Below the pieces are notes generated by a model, which searched no databases, was not told the origin of the DNA, and worked only from the letters and a program-made list of their open reading frames with translations. Source: Sweltsa coloradensis (lineage: Eukaryota; Arthropoda; Insecta; Plecoptera; Chloroperlidae). From it: a stretch of 64,000 bases of DNA. The position numbers and the translations under genes were made by a program. This document shows positions 44,408 through 54,615 of the stretch, piece after piece; the first letter of the stretch is position 1; every line of letters begins with the position of its first letter. The stretch lies in assembly GCA_024449915.1 (NCBI GenBank), contig JAMZAV010002204.1, positions 1-64,000 of the forward strand, in the 5' to 3' direction.

Positions 44408-45159
44408 TGATTTCAAAATAATTACATTAATCTCAATTCATTGTATAAAACTATCACAAAATAATCGACATAGGTATCATTTAAAAGCCTATTTTTTGAA
44501 GAACAAATTGTATGAAAAAAATAAAAAATAAAATTAATTGATCACCACTTTGGTTGACATATTATGTATTATTATGTACACCTAAAACTCAATCGATCGT
44601 CATAATGTTTTTCCACTTTACTGACATTAATCCAATGAATCCAAAATGTCATGTCCCGAAACATAATTCTAATAACTTACTGATTAATTAAGTACTTAAT
44701 TGACGAATTACATATATCTCAATAATTGTTGTTGACACTCACGTAGCACCTACAAAATGTCAATAGAAGTAACAAATTCAAACAATGCGAGTAAAGTTTA
44801 AAAAATTAATTGTCCCCAAAATATGGTTCATGCAACTTTCCCGTTAATTGAATTAAATTTATTGATTTAATCACAATGTGTTGTGTAAAATTAACACAGC
44901 CAAACTGGGAACCATTTCTAAGCTTATTTTAGGGGAAAATAAATTTGCGGGAAAAACAATTGGCCCTAATATTAAACATTACATTAAGTGTATAATTAAT
45001 TAATACCACTTATGTCATAATAAGTCTAATAATGTACAATAACCCAATCGATTGTCACGTAAGATTCTTATACATACATACACACTGACAACCACAAGCC
45101 ATTCATAAATAATATCTCCTTAACTTTCCAGCATTATTATTATGTGAAAAGTTTACCAT
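44408..45159. other. unassigned AT-rich sequence
   Basis: No supported feature; lies 3' of the ankyrin remnant on the gene's strand. Confidence 0.4.
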
Positions 45160-45290
45160 CACCATTCACCATACTTATCACGTGACCACACGTCAGCTCC
45201 GTGGGAGATGAGCAGCTTATAATGTGTGTACGTCCCCAATGCTTCACCCACGGCCGAGTCTTCATATGTCAAGCGTGTTTTTATATAATA
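45160..45290 (-). pseudogene. detached ankyrin unit downstream of the NACHT gene
   Basis: The minus strand encodes a decayed unit ending LLISHGADVWSRDKYGEW, matching the 71-residue units of the gene 1.7 kb upstream. The DNA retains TATCACGTGACCACACGTCAG. It stops after the SRDKYG segment and the preceding part is degraded. It may be the relic of a longer array or of a neighbouring duplicate gene. Confidence 0.65.
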
Positions 45291-45427
45291 TCTCGCTGTC
45301 TTAACATCTTGATTTTGAACATGTGTTTTATTTATGAATTTAATTAATTTCATATAAGATGTGATCTTCATTGCTTTACAGCAAGGCTTGCCCTCACACT
45401 CAAAGATGTATTATGCTACGCTACGCG

Positions 45428-45610
45428 CTCACGCAGTGGCGGATCTAGGACATAATGCGGGGGGGGGGGGCGATTCGGGCGTTCATGAACATCAGTGGGG
45501 AAAAAAGGGGGTATGGGGGACAGAGCTTCCCATTAATTGCACCAACGTCCATACTTGGCGCGGGAATTCAAAACCCAATAACTTTGAACTCCCGTTGAAA
45601 CCTCGGATTT
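45428..45610. repeat. fragment with CAGTGGCGGATCTAGG start
   Basis: CAGTGGCGGATCTAGG followed by a G-run is a common left end of hAT-type MITEs in animals. A right end was not identified. Confidence 0.35.
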
Positions 45611-46935
45611 TATTGTTTTAAATTGAAGATGATTTAACTGTGTGCAAAAAATAATCAGATATGTGAAATAATAAAGACCAAGGCTACTTCACTTGTCTAC
45701 ATACTAACATATTTAAGAAAGTTTTGTTTTCAATAAACAAAAGTGTTAATTTATCATTGAACGAGAAATTAGGAGTTCTAGGATAACAACAGAATTATAA
45801 TAATGACAACTTGAAAGATGATACGTACAGTGACAAGATAATATTTATTAATAACCAAAGTTGAACATTATGCAAATAAAGTTATCGTCAGGATAAGAGT
45901 AATATATTGATTCTAGATAAGAATAAGACTACGAAACTATCAAAAGAACATTGACATGCAACGGGTTATGTATTAAAAAATATTGAACATAGAATAATAA
46001 TATTAAAATTATAGATTAACATATTATAAACTAAGAATAAGGTTCACAATAGCAGCTGTTGACATACCGTAAGTAGTATGTGTATTAACATTACAATGGC
46101 TGACTCGGTTATAAGGGTCTCTGCAAACAAGTTTATATGCATTGTTTTAAGGGTGGGGGGTCGTAGCAATGAGCCCCGTTGAACTTCTGGGTGCCTGACG
46201 TGCAGGCGTACATCTGATGCCAACTACAGACAGAACTAGACAAAGATGCAGAAATGAAGATAATTTCATGTATTATCAACGCGCTAGACTTCATAGCCAT
46301 ACACAATATCATATTTATGATTTAGGTGTGTTGTTTCATTGACTTTTTATACAGAAGACATGTGTTTCTCAGCCAGCCCAGAGGCCCGCAGCCTTAGCAA
46401 ACTTGAAGGTTTTGCTGTCAATGTGCAATGAACCAATTGCGTGTAAGGAGGTTATCTAGTACAAACATTTACAGTACGAGGCACTTGACAAAATGTATGT
46501 TCTAAACCCTCCGCTACATTGACATGTTATAGACACGGTAGACCTATCCGTTAAAACAATGATAACGTTTTCCGTCAAAATAATGGAGAGTGTAAAACTT
46601 AAAAAACTGACAACAAATTCATATAATATCCTCATTTTACATAAAAATTAATATTATTGAATATACACTAGTCATAAGTAAAACTAATCAGTGGGATGGA
46701 GGACGAAGATGTAAACTAGAAGCCAAATAGTGATGACTAACATTGGATTGTGTAGAAGACGGAAACAAGACAGACTGAGAGTGATACAGGTCTAGTGTTC
46801 TGTGCTGGTACATGCAGAGTCAATGGCTTTGAGAAAGGGTAGAGGGATTCTCCGTGTTCTGACTCAGGCTTGTGTCCAACAAGACAGTGCAGAACATCAC
46901 CCGCCTTTCCTTATAACGATATCACGACCAGTGAG
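45611..46935. other. sequence 3' of the NACHT gene, no supported gene
   Basis: Probably contains the 3' UTR of the gene on the minus strand; the exact end is not visible. The part 45855-46060 weakly resembles 41715-41950. No coding frame supported. Confidence 0.35.
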
Positions 46936-48080
46936 GCCTTCATTGCAGCTGACATTGATCAAGGCGACGATATCGGTTTCGTAGCCAACCAGAGATACCA
47001 TCTATATCACGTGACCTCACATCAGCCCCGTGGGAGATGAGCAGCTCGACAAGGTCTGTACGTCCCCTGTATGATGCTTAGCCAGGGCCGAGACACCCTG
47101 TTGTTCAAGGTGTTCACATATTTACTAACCATATCTTTGTTCTCCCCCAAACTCTCAATGATAACCCGCGCTACCTCGCAGCTGTCAGTATTGTGCAGAC
47201 ATGTATTACCATCCTTATCACGTGACCACACGTCAGCCCCGTGGGAGATGAGCAGCTTGACAAGGTCTGTACGTCCCCAGTATGATGCTTTAGCCAGGGC
47301 CGAGCCACCCCAGTTGTTCAAGGTGTTCACATATTTACTAACCATATCTTTGTTCTCCCCCAAACTCTCAATGATAACCCGCGCTACCTCGCAGCTCTCA
47401 GTATTGTGCAGATATGTATTACCATCTCTATCACGTGACCACACGTCAGCCCCGTGGGAGATGAGCAGCTCGACAAGGTCTGTAAGTCCCATGTACGATG
47501 CTCTAGCCAGGGCCGAGACACCCTTGTTGTTCAAGGTGTTCACATATTTACTAACTGTATCTTTGTTCTCCCCCAAACTCTCAATGATAACCCGCGCTAC
47601 CTCGCAGCTCTCAGTATTGTGCAGAAATGTATTACCATACTCATCACGTGACCACACGTCAGCCCCGTGGGAGATGAGCAGCTCGACAAGGGGTGTATGT
47701 CCTATGTTTGATGCTTCAGCCAGGGCCGAGACACCCTTGTTGTTCAAGGTGTTCACATATTGTCTTACTATATCTTTGTCCTTCCCCAAACTCTCAATGA
47801 TAACACGCGCTACCTCGCAGCTCCAAGTTTTGTGCAGACATGTATTACCATACTCATCACGTGACCACACGTCATTCACGTGTGAGATGAGCAGCTTGAC
47901 AATGTCTGCACGTCCCCTGTCTGATGCTACAGCCAGGGCCGAGGCATTTTGGTTGTTCAAAGTGTTTACATATTTACTAACTGTATCTTTGTCTCCTCCA
48001 AGACTCTCGATGATAACCTGCGCAACCTCCATGTTTGCTGCGTAGAACAAGCATGTATCACCATCCTCATCACGTGAAAA
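46936..48080 (-). repeat. 213-bp tandem ankyrin units
   Basis: The word TCACGTG marks each unit at about 47005, 47218, 47431, 47644, 47857 and 48070: exactly 213 bp (71 codons) apart. Each unit is a pair of ankyrin repeats with GADVWSRD, EVARVIIESLG and VNTLNNKGVSALA blocks. Three central units are nearly identical in DNA, including silent sites, which points to recent duplication or gene conversion. The first (48070) is more diverged and the last has lost bases. Confidence 0.92.
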
Positions 48081-51000
48081 CACGTCAGCCCCGAGGGAGA
48101 TAAGATATCTTACAATGTCTGAACGACCAGATTCAGAGGCACACATCATTGGAGACTTGTAATGATGCATATCGTTGACGATTGTTTTTCTTTGTGCATC
48201 TCTTTTTTGTCCCTGGTACTCGATTACAGTTTGAACAACGGAGAGTCTTCCCCTCCTGCAAGCCGTGTGTAAACAGGTTCGCATGTCCTTATCTCGACTC
48301 CACAAGTCAGCACCGTGTGAAATGAGGAGCACAAAAATCTCCGATGTCCCGGAGAGATGTAAAGCGGATTGACCAAACTTGTTTTTAATATTGATGTGCT
48401 TGCGAAGGAAATTAAATTTTCGTTTGTTTTTTAAGAAGCTTGAAATCATTGCGTTACTGCGATCTTCAATGAGGGCCTGGACAACAGACAGGTGACTGTG
48501 CGCTGAGGCAAAATGGAGAGGAATATTGTTATCTTTATCTCCAGCTCGTTTATCGGCTCCTGTCGACAACAGGAGCTTCACGCACTTAACACTCCCGTAA
48601 CGAGATGCGCAATGAAGCAAAACTGTTCGATAATCTACTTCAAATTGAACGGGTAAACCCTGATGCAAGAATAGTTTTAAGAGATATGCATATCCGTAAA
48701 TAAATATACCTTCCAACAAGGTTTCATTCTTCAGTATTGACTGCCCTACTCTCAGATTACTTCCATCACCCTGGCTGGCTAGGAGATATTCCATCGCATC
48801 CCAAGTCATGGTCTTTAACGCGTACTCGAGTGGCGTCCATTTCAATAAGGTGTCAGTTAGGTTAACATCAGCACCGTGCTCTATTAGAAGCTCCACCATA
48901 TGCCTCGGTCTCGGGCAATCCGTTCTGGAATGGTCTTCGAATTCAGAATCAATTTTTTTACTTGAAATGAACCTAAACTCAAACCCCACGGCAGCCGCAA
49001 GGTGGAGTGGAGAGCGCCCTCCCAGGTCCCTACTGTCAACATCAACCCCTTCAACCGCCAACAACGTCTCAAGCCGCACCATGTCCATGTCAAGGACCGC
49101 CTCGTGCAACTGGTGACCCCTGGACATGATACGGTCAAACATGATGCGTATTACGTTGTAGTTGGGCTTGAACAGATATTCCTTGAGAAAATCTGCGTTT
49201 AATTCGCAATGATCAGCAAACCATCGGCCTGACAAATATTCAGCGAACATTTGGTGAATAAATATCGGTCGATTGTTAATGACTTGAACGACCAACCCTG
49301 AGTTGTCTTTTACATCCTGAATGTTTTGAAGTAACATGTCTGCATTTTTAACGATGTCTTGCTGCGAGTACAACTGGTGAATGTCGCTTTCGTCGACCAA
49401 TAGCTTCAATGCCGCATGCATGTGGTCCAAAAGGAACTTTTTCCTTGAATCTCTTTCATTTAGATTATTAATTCCTTTGATAAAGAAAATCATAAACTTT
49501 CTCTCTACAAACTCTTCAAAAAGGTAGATCATGTCAAGTTTTTGTGAAATCGATTTGTGTTCTGGGTCCATTACATGGTCCTGAAATACTTCAGCAATCA
49601 TCATTGTTTGAAGAGGAATTCCCATTAGTCGTTTTTCATTATCAATGGCATGTACAGAATCTACAAGTTGTTTTATAAAATCTTCAAGTTGAATGGGGGA
49701 CATTGGCGATGAATGTAACGACCAGAATTTACGGAAAAACATTTTCTGGTCAACCTCTGAGAACTCGACAATGTTGTAGGCGAGAGTCGACAAGTGATCC
49801 TCCAACACTTGTTGCATGCAGTGACGAGAAGTGACCACCACCTTCTTTGCTCGCGTCTTCAAGATGCTCGTTAGTAAAGCACAGCCTTCCACTTCGAACC
49901 TGGGACAGATCTCGTCGAACGAGTCAAACATGACTACGATGTTTCCTGTTTCTTCAAGGCTAACCTTAAGAAAGGCTCGTTCACAGGCGGAAACAATATT
50001 GAGGGCACTATAAAGAAATTCAAGAGCACTCAGTTGCGGTGTTTGGTTTAAATAATTCATAATGATCTCGAAGATTGATATGAATCACCCAATCTGCTGC
50101 ATTGGAAGTCTTTGAGACTTGAGCCAGGGAGGGAATCAGGGTGGACTTCCCCATCCCTGGCTCCCCAATTATAATATCAACTCTATTACCTGAGACTATA
50201 ACGTCTTCTGACTGAACTATGCTGTGCTGTGTTCCGTCAATAAAAGGCATTAAACTTGACATCATTCCCTTTGACTTATTCCATCTCAAGCATCCATCTT
50301 TAATGTGAAGCCAGTGCACTGTAGGCTCGAGTTGACAAAGCGCATTAAATTCCTCTATAGCTTTGACTTTGTGCAGGACGAATATTTTACAACTAGAATC
50401 TCTTTCCTTTTTGTCACGCTTGTCTTTTACTGGTTCCAGCCAAACGCTTGCTAGTAGAATGTCGTCCTTCTGACCTAGTAGCGCCTTAATTTCCAGTATT
50501 GTCACACCACTTACAGCTATAGGATCTTTACAATTACCATGTTTTAGAACATCTTTTCTTAAAACATTGTCTAGTCTCAACCGGCGAGGTACATAGTATA
50601 GTAATACCTCCGGTAGTTTTGAACCAATTGCAATTGTGTCTTCAGAAACCATTGATTCCACAAGATTGTCTTGGAGTAACTTTTTCCAAAACGAGTTGTC
50701 TCCTTCATATAATGAGTTCAATGTTATCGGATCGTGTTGAAACAACATTTTCTTAGAAAATACTTTATCTCGAGATGGTAGGTCGAGATTAGCTATTTCA
50801 AATATGTCATCGATAGTTTTGAATTTAGCCACATTGGTTGCTTTGTTTTATATAACTTGCTAGTTGGCAACTCTGTCTGGAAACTACAACAACTTTCTTA
50901 ATGGAACTGTGCACTAGTACTTCATTGATATCGCGGCTCAAGGTGGCGAGTTCTTCTTGGACTCTGCTTTCATCACCGTCACTCACGACCACAAGACAAT

Positions 51001-52083
51001 CTTTGTAACCATCTCGCCACTCAGATATCAACACTGGTTGGTGTTGCAGAAGATAGTCCAGACTTATAAAAGTAAAGGTCACTCTCTCAGCGTGCAGAAG
51101 GCGCAACACTTTAGTGGCGCTCAGTCGGAGGGACCTACCGGTCGTGACGACATGCAGTAGGGACACACCTTCAGAGAACCCAGTGTTGAAACTTGTCCAG
51201 AGTGTTTGGTCAAAGTTTAGGTCCAGAGTGCACTGTTCTGTTTGTTTCGTCAGTTCTGCCTCGGCACTAAGTTGAGCCATAGCTCTCTGCAAGATGTCGC
51301 TTGACTCGTCCAGAACGATGTTGCTATCCCTCCACCATTGCTTGAACATTCCCTCGAAGATACGGTAGACCGGCCCGGCGTCGCTGACCTTCCCACCGCA
51401 AGCTATCAACAGTTCCTTCTTGATGATGTCATCCAGGTCGCTCTCAGTGGGCTGGCCAGAGAACACGGTCAGCTTCTCGAGGAACTCAGCGGCATCACCA
51501 GGCGATGTTTCAACCCCCTCCACGAATGAAAAAACCTCCACATTCTTTGCTCTACTGAACTTAACGATCAACTCATTACCACTCTTTGAGCTTAAAATCT
51601 CTTCCAGATCTCCAGGTTCACCTGTTCTACTTTCAAACGCAACTGGATTCACCTTCGAGTTGGTGTAGATAACAAATTGAAAATATTCAAATGAACCATC
51701 AAAGAACGCCCTATTTTTACAAGAATTGTCCTGATTAGCTTTCTTAATTTCAGTAAACGAATTAAGATATTTCTTCAAAGAGAAGTCCCCACTTGGACTA
51801 GTGAAAGGCCCCACTCCTAAATGCGCCTTTCCTTATGTTTAAGTTGAATGAATGAAGTGAACCAAATACCCGGCTCGTCCTTGTACGCCACCCGGTGGAA
51901 TACGTCATCGAGGGCTCCGGCCCCCTCCACGTTCGTCGCCAGCTGAAAGCAAGCCACGCGTGCGCTGTTGAGACTGCGCAGGTACACCAGCGCCGCCACC
52001 TTCACCTCGTACCACTCCCCCTTCATGGTGGCCCGGCTCCTGGTCTTGAGGTACTGCATTGTGGGCACCATGACTGCTGGGGG
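46936..52083 (-). CDS. NACHT-ankyrin STAND protein with nuclease-like N-terminal domain; frame interrupted
   Basis: One gene read on the minus strand in four overlapping frames, about 1.7 thousand codons in all. Order: restriction-endonuclease-like module, helical linker, NACHT ATPase, helical arm, ankyrin array. A splice acceptor (GTATGTTTCAG) ends at 52084, and the first good ATG is at 52071 (GTCATGG), so the preceding exon may be only 5' UTR. NACHT proteins are ATP-driven switches that oligomerise when the repeat domain detects a ligand; animal members usually act in cytosolic immunity. Three single-base frame breaks (about 51820, 50830, 50055) and two lost bases near 47090 disrupt it. Neighbouring codons stay conserved across each break, so it is a very young pseudogene or has consensus errors. 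If the last breaks are ignored, the natural stop is at 46936-46938. Confidence 0.82.
47022..50060 (-). CDS. NACHT C-terminal half plus ankyrin array
   Basis: The 1012-codon frame starts with the continuation of the NACHT core. NIVVMFDSFDEI (residues 40-51) is Walker B, KVVVTSRH the sensor strand, MGIPLQTMMIAEVF the STAND helix-turn with the GxP motif, and FIHQMFAEYLSGRWFAD the end of the winged/helical domain (about residues 260-285). Ankyrin repeats begin near residue 320 (LHEAVLDMDMVRLETLL, SPLHLAA) and continue to the end, with canonical TxLHxA and VVxxLLxxGAD signatures. The last 40 residues are out of frame after lost bases at about 47090-47110, so the proper repeat sequence stops there. 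Confidence 0.88.
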   Translation of the reverse strand: MNYLNQTPQLSALEFLYSALNIVSACERAFLKVSLEETGNIVVMFDSFDEICPRFEVEGCALLTSILKTRAKKVVVTSRHCMQQVLEDHLSTLAYNIVEFSEVDQKMFFRKFWSLHSSPMSPIQLEDFIKQLVDSVHAIDNEKRLMGIPLQTMMIAEVFQDHVMDPEHKSISQKLDMIYLFEEFVERKFMIFFIKGINNLNERDSRKKFLLDHMHAALKLLVDESDIHQLYSQQDIVKNADMLLQNIQDVKDNSGLVVQVINNRPIFIHQMFAEYLSGRWFADHCELNADFLKEYLFKPNYNVIRIMFDRIMSRGHQLHEAVLDMDMVRLETLLAVEGVDVDSRDLGGRSPLHLAAAVGFEFRFISSKKIDSEFEDHSRTDCPRPRHMVELLIEHGADVNLTDTLLKWTPLEYALKTMTWDAMEYLLASQGDGSNLRVGQSILKNETLLEGIFIYGYAYLLKLFLHQGLPVQFEVDYRTVLLHCASRYGSVKCVKLLLSTGADKRAGDKDNNIPLHFASAHSHLSVVQALIEDRSNAMISSFLKNKRKFNFLRKHINIKNKFGQSALHLSGTSEIFVLLISHGADLWSRDKDMRTCLHTACRRGRLSVVQTVIEYQGQKRDAQRKTIVNDMHHYKSPMMCASESGRSDIVRYLISLGADVFSRDEDGDTCLFYAANMEVAQVIIESLGGDKDTVSKYVNTLNNQNASALAVASDRGRADIVKLLISHVNDVWSRDEYGNTCLHKTWSCEVARVIIESLGKDKDIVRQYVNTLNNKGVSALAEASNIGHTPLVELLISHGADVWSRDEYGNTFLHNTESCEVARVIIESLGENKDTVSKYVNTLNNKGVSALARASYMGLTDLVELLISHGADVWSRDRDGNTYLHNTESCEVARVIIESLGENKDMVSKYVNTLNNWGGSALAKASYWGRTDLVKLLISHGADVWSRDKDGNTCLHNTDSCEVARVIIESLGENKDMVSKYVNTLNNRVSRPWLSIIQGTYRPCRAAHLPRG
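50020..50832 (-). CDS. NACHT domain N-terminal half with Walker A
   Basis: The frame continues the linker and reaches VDIIIGEPGMGKSTLIPSL at residues 219-236 of this reading: a classic P-loop with GEPGMGKST. WVIHINLRDH follows, the second strand of the NACHT core. The ATG shown is not the real start, since upstream residues continue from the previous frame. The frame ends 16 codons after INLRDHYE in a shifted reading; the true continuation lies in the next frame. A TTTAAAC heptamer sits at the overlap but in the wrong phase. Confidence 0.8.
   Translation of the reverse strand: MAKFKTIDDIFEIANLDLPSRDKVFSKKMLFQHDPITLNSLYEGDNSFWKKLLQDNLVESMVSEDTIAIGSKLPEVLLYYVPRRLRLDNVLRKDVLKHGNCKDPIAVSGVTILEIKALLGQKDDILLASVWLEPVKDKRDKKERDSSCKIFVLHKVKAIEEFNALCQLEPTVHWLHIKDGCLRWNKSKGMMSSLMPFIDGTQHSIVQSEDVIVSGNRVDIIIGEPGMGKSTLIPSLAQVSKTSNAADWVIHINLRDHYELFKPNTATECS
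50825..51830 (-). CDS. linker region between nuclease-like module and NACHT domain
   Basis: About 330 codons follow without an ATG at the join, confirming that it continues the previous exon across a one-base break. It starts with FSLKKYLNSFTEIKK and YFQFVIYTNSKV, where this protein family normally continues from the KHK motif: FVIYTN looks like a buried strand. The rest is mostly helical with a WW pair. The C-terminal part has alternating hydrophobic strands (FTFISLDYLL, CLVVVSDGD, KKVVVVSRQ), which could be a second small Rossmann-like fold. Ends at a stop two codons past QSNQCG because of the next frame break. Confidence 0.65.
51817..52083 (-). CDS. N-terminal restriction-endonuclease-like module
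   Basis: The reading has GEWYEVKVAALVYLRSL, an N-terminal helix with a Glu; FQLATNVEGAGALDDV; and then FIQLKHK. This E...D...Q-x-K series with the D after a short strand is the layout of PD-(D/E)XK nucleases. Similar GxxYxxK...LAT...AG..DD...LQ.KHK starts occur on invertebrate NACHT proteins, as I recall. Bacterial NACHT and CBASS effectors carry comparable nuclease domains (Cap4/DUF4297 type). DNA cleavage is inference. The exon begins right after the splice acceptor at 52084, and the frame is lost at about 51820. Confidence 0.5.
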   Translation of the reverse strand, partial: PPAVMVPTMQYLKTRSRATMKGEWYEVKVAALVYLRSLNSARVACFQLATNVEGAGALDDVFHRVAYKDEPGIWFTSFIQLKHKERRI

Positions 52084-52143
52084 CTGAAACATACCCGTAT
52101 CATTAGACAGAGCAAAGCACCGTTGCTAATGTCGCAATATCAT
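52084..52143 (-). other. intron edge upstream of NACHT exon
   Basis: On the minus strand this ends in GGGTATGTTTCAG, a good 3' splice site. A family A repeat occupies the adjacent intron sequence. No upstream coding exon could be identified. Confidence 0.45.
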
Positions 52144-52608
52144 AAACTAGGCCGCTTCGCTGACGCTTTTTCCAGTCGCGTTGATGAATGATCAATTGAA
52201 ATATATCGTAAAAGTACGATATCTATAAGAAATATTTCTTCAAAGTTCTCTTCACTCATAACATATATCATTTCAGTGATTTTCAACAATCTCATAAAGT
52301 TTCATCAAGATCAGGGTAGCCGTTTGCCAAATTTCACGAAACTATCTCATTAAAAATAAAATAAAAAATAAAAAAAGTACGATTTTCATAAGAAATATTT
52401 AATCGATTGTACTAAAAAACGTGGCAAGTCTAAGTTCAGAGATATCAAAGGTCCCCTCAAATTTTTACCAAAATCGCATAAGCCGTTTGCCCGGTAGAGT
52501 GCGAACAAACAGTCAAAAATCCCCCCCCTACCCCCCCAACCCTCAAAAAAAAAAAAAAAAACTGAGTCGAGGGCTAAGTGATATTGAAATCTTCGCTTCG
52601 GTCATCCA
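52144..52608 (+). repeat. dispersed repeat family A, copy 3
   Basis: Short version (about 465 bp) starting AACTAGGCCGCTTCGCTGAC and ending TCTTCGCTTCGGTCATCC. It carries the shared GAACAAACAG and AAAGTACGAT text. Confidence 0.7.
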
Positions 52609-52771
52609 AAAAGTTCCATAAGAATTTCATGATGGTATCAGTTTTTCTTTTTTCAACGTTAGTAATATTTTTTCAGTTCTTTGGTGTCAGGGCGCGCCAA
52701 CCGTTAGGCTATGATGTTCCACTCTAGCCTAGGGGATGAGGGGAGGTTAGACCCGTGCCGGTTTGTTCCAG

Positions 52772-52890
52772 CGCCAGACAGGAGTGGACATATGCACGAC
52801 GTGTTCGGGGATGTCATCGATCTCTGGTATTCCGCTTTCACTTACTTCGAAGACAACGTAATGTACGGATTCGAAAGTACACAAAAGTAA
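52772..52890 (+). CDS. possible plus-strand terminal exon
   Basis: GTTTGTTCCAG at 52761-52771 resembles a splice acceptor. The reading that follows is open for 38 codons to TAA at 52888, with protein-like composition (MHDVFGDVIDLWYSAFTYF). No family recognised and no upstream exon seen. The other two frames are also partly open, so this may be chance. Confidence 0.2.
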
Positions 52891-53045
52891 GAGGGTATCA
52901 ACTTTTACTTAAGCCAAAGAACTTCAAGAAGAAGAATTAAAAATTAAAATATTGCGTTTCTTTTCATCGTTCAAAACTAGTTGTTGGCGGAGGTGCCAAG
53001 TGTACAGATGGATACAAAACAAACCCTTCTGTCAGCATTCAAATA

Positions 53046-53626
53046 ACTAGGAAAACGCTTAAGTCCCGCCGCGTTGATGGATTAGATTTTTGTAAGTTTT
53101 TAGTTTGCGTGGGATCTATTTACTTATCAAGTACCTTTTGAACGCATTGTTGGTGATTGTTGTCAAGTTTCTATTGTTACTTGTAAATTGTTATTATAAA
53201 CCTAAAAAAACTCATATTAAAACCTTTATTCTATGGATTCTGGCTTAATTTTTCAACTTTTTCTTTCAAAAAGCAATACATCACCAGAACCTTAATGTCC
53301 ATGTGAAATATGAACGTTGTTGACCCACCCAATTGGTCAGAATCGGCCAAAATGTCACAAAAATATAGCACTAAAAATCGAAAAAAAACAGTAAAAGTAC
53401 GGTAACCATAAAAAATATTTCTTCTACTGTACCCAAAAACGTGCATGGCAAGATTAAGTTTTGAGATTTCGAAGGTCTTCTCCAATTTTCATCGAGATCG
53501 CATATGCCGTTTGCCCGGTAGGGAGCGAACAAACGGACAGAAAAAAAAACAAAACAAAAAGAAACATTGGAGCTAAATTTTTTGGGAGGGGTCAGTGAAA
53601 TGAATGTTTTCGCTTCGCTCATCCAA
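53046..53626 (+). repeat. dispersed repeat family A, copy 4
   Basis: Starts ACTAGGAAAACGCTTAAGTCC and ends TTCGCTTCGCTCATCC. The 70 bp before it (from about 52975) also recur before copy 5, so a larger unit was duplicated here. Confidence 0.75.
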
Positions 53627-53639
53627 TAATGAATTTCGT

Positions 53640-54508
53640 TTCATTGCTCAAAACTTGTTTTTGGTGGAGGTGCCAAATGTACAGCTAGATTCAGAACAAA
53701 CCCTTCTGTCTAGCATTCAAATAACTAGGAAAACGCTTAAGTCCCACCGCGTTGATGGATGAGCTGTTTGAAGTTTTTAGTTTGCGTGGGATATCTTGAC
53801 TTTTGCAAGTGCTTTGTTTTTCTGCCGACTCATTGTAGGTGATTGTTGTCAAGTTTCTATTGTTACTTGTCAATTGTTATTATTTACCATTAAAAACTTA
53901 TATTAAAAGCTTTATTTATATTGATTTTGGCTAACTTTTTAAACTTATTCTTTCAAAAGGTACTACATCAGCATAACCTTAATGGCCATCCATGTATAAT
54001 TTGAACGTTGTAGCCCCACCCGTTTGGTCAGAATTGGCCCAAATGGCACGAAAATATCGCACGAAAAAACAAAAAACTTATATTAAAAGCTTTTTTTCTA
54101 TGGATGCTGGCAAACTTTTTCATTTTTTTCTTTCAGAAGGTACTACATAACCATAACCATCATGTCCATGTATAATATGAACGTTGTAGCCCCACCCGTT
54201 TGGTCAGAATTGGCCCAAATGGCACGAAAATATCGCTCTAAAAATCGAAAAAAAAATCGTAAAAGTACGATATTCATGAGAAATATTTTCGATTGCACCC
54301 AAAAACGTAGCAAGTCTAAGTTCAGAGATTTCGAAGGTCCCCTCCAATTTTTATTAAGATATCATATGCCGTTTACCCGGTAGAGAACCAACAAACAGCC
54401 AGAAAAACAAACAAAAAAACAAAACAAACAAAAAAACAAACAAAAAACGTTGGAGCTATGGTCTTTGAAGGGTCAGTGAAATTGAAGTCTTCGCATCGCT
54501 CATCCAAA
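53640..54508 (+). repeat. dispersed repeat family A, copy 5 with duplicated flank
   Basis: The left flank (53640-53721) matches 52975-53045, with shared AAACAAACCCTTCTGTC and CATTCAAATAACTAGG. The element itself runs 53722-54507 and contains an internal tandem duplication of about 150 bp (53890-54060 and 54070-54240). Confidence 0.75.
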
Positions 54509-54615
54509 AAGGCTTTACAATCCCAATAATTTTCTACACAAATCGTACATGAGAACAAATTGAATAATTTATTGTTAAATGCAAAAAGTCAACTTATGGC
54601 GAAAATAAAAGTTGT

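Noticed and set aside
47071..48045. 324-codon plus-strand ORF opposite the ankyrin array
   Set aside because: It is the antisense shadow of the 213-bp units; its repeats mirror them and have no independent features.
50046..50052. TTTAAAC slippery heptamer (minus strand) at the frame overlap in the NACHT domain
   Set aside because: The heptamer is in phase for a -1 shift out of the downstream frame, whereas joining Walker A to Walker B needs a +1 change. No typical stem or pseudoknot is evident, and two other breaks lack any such site. An indel is simpler.
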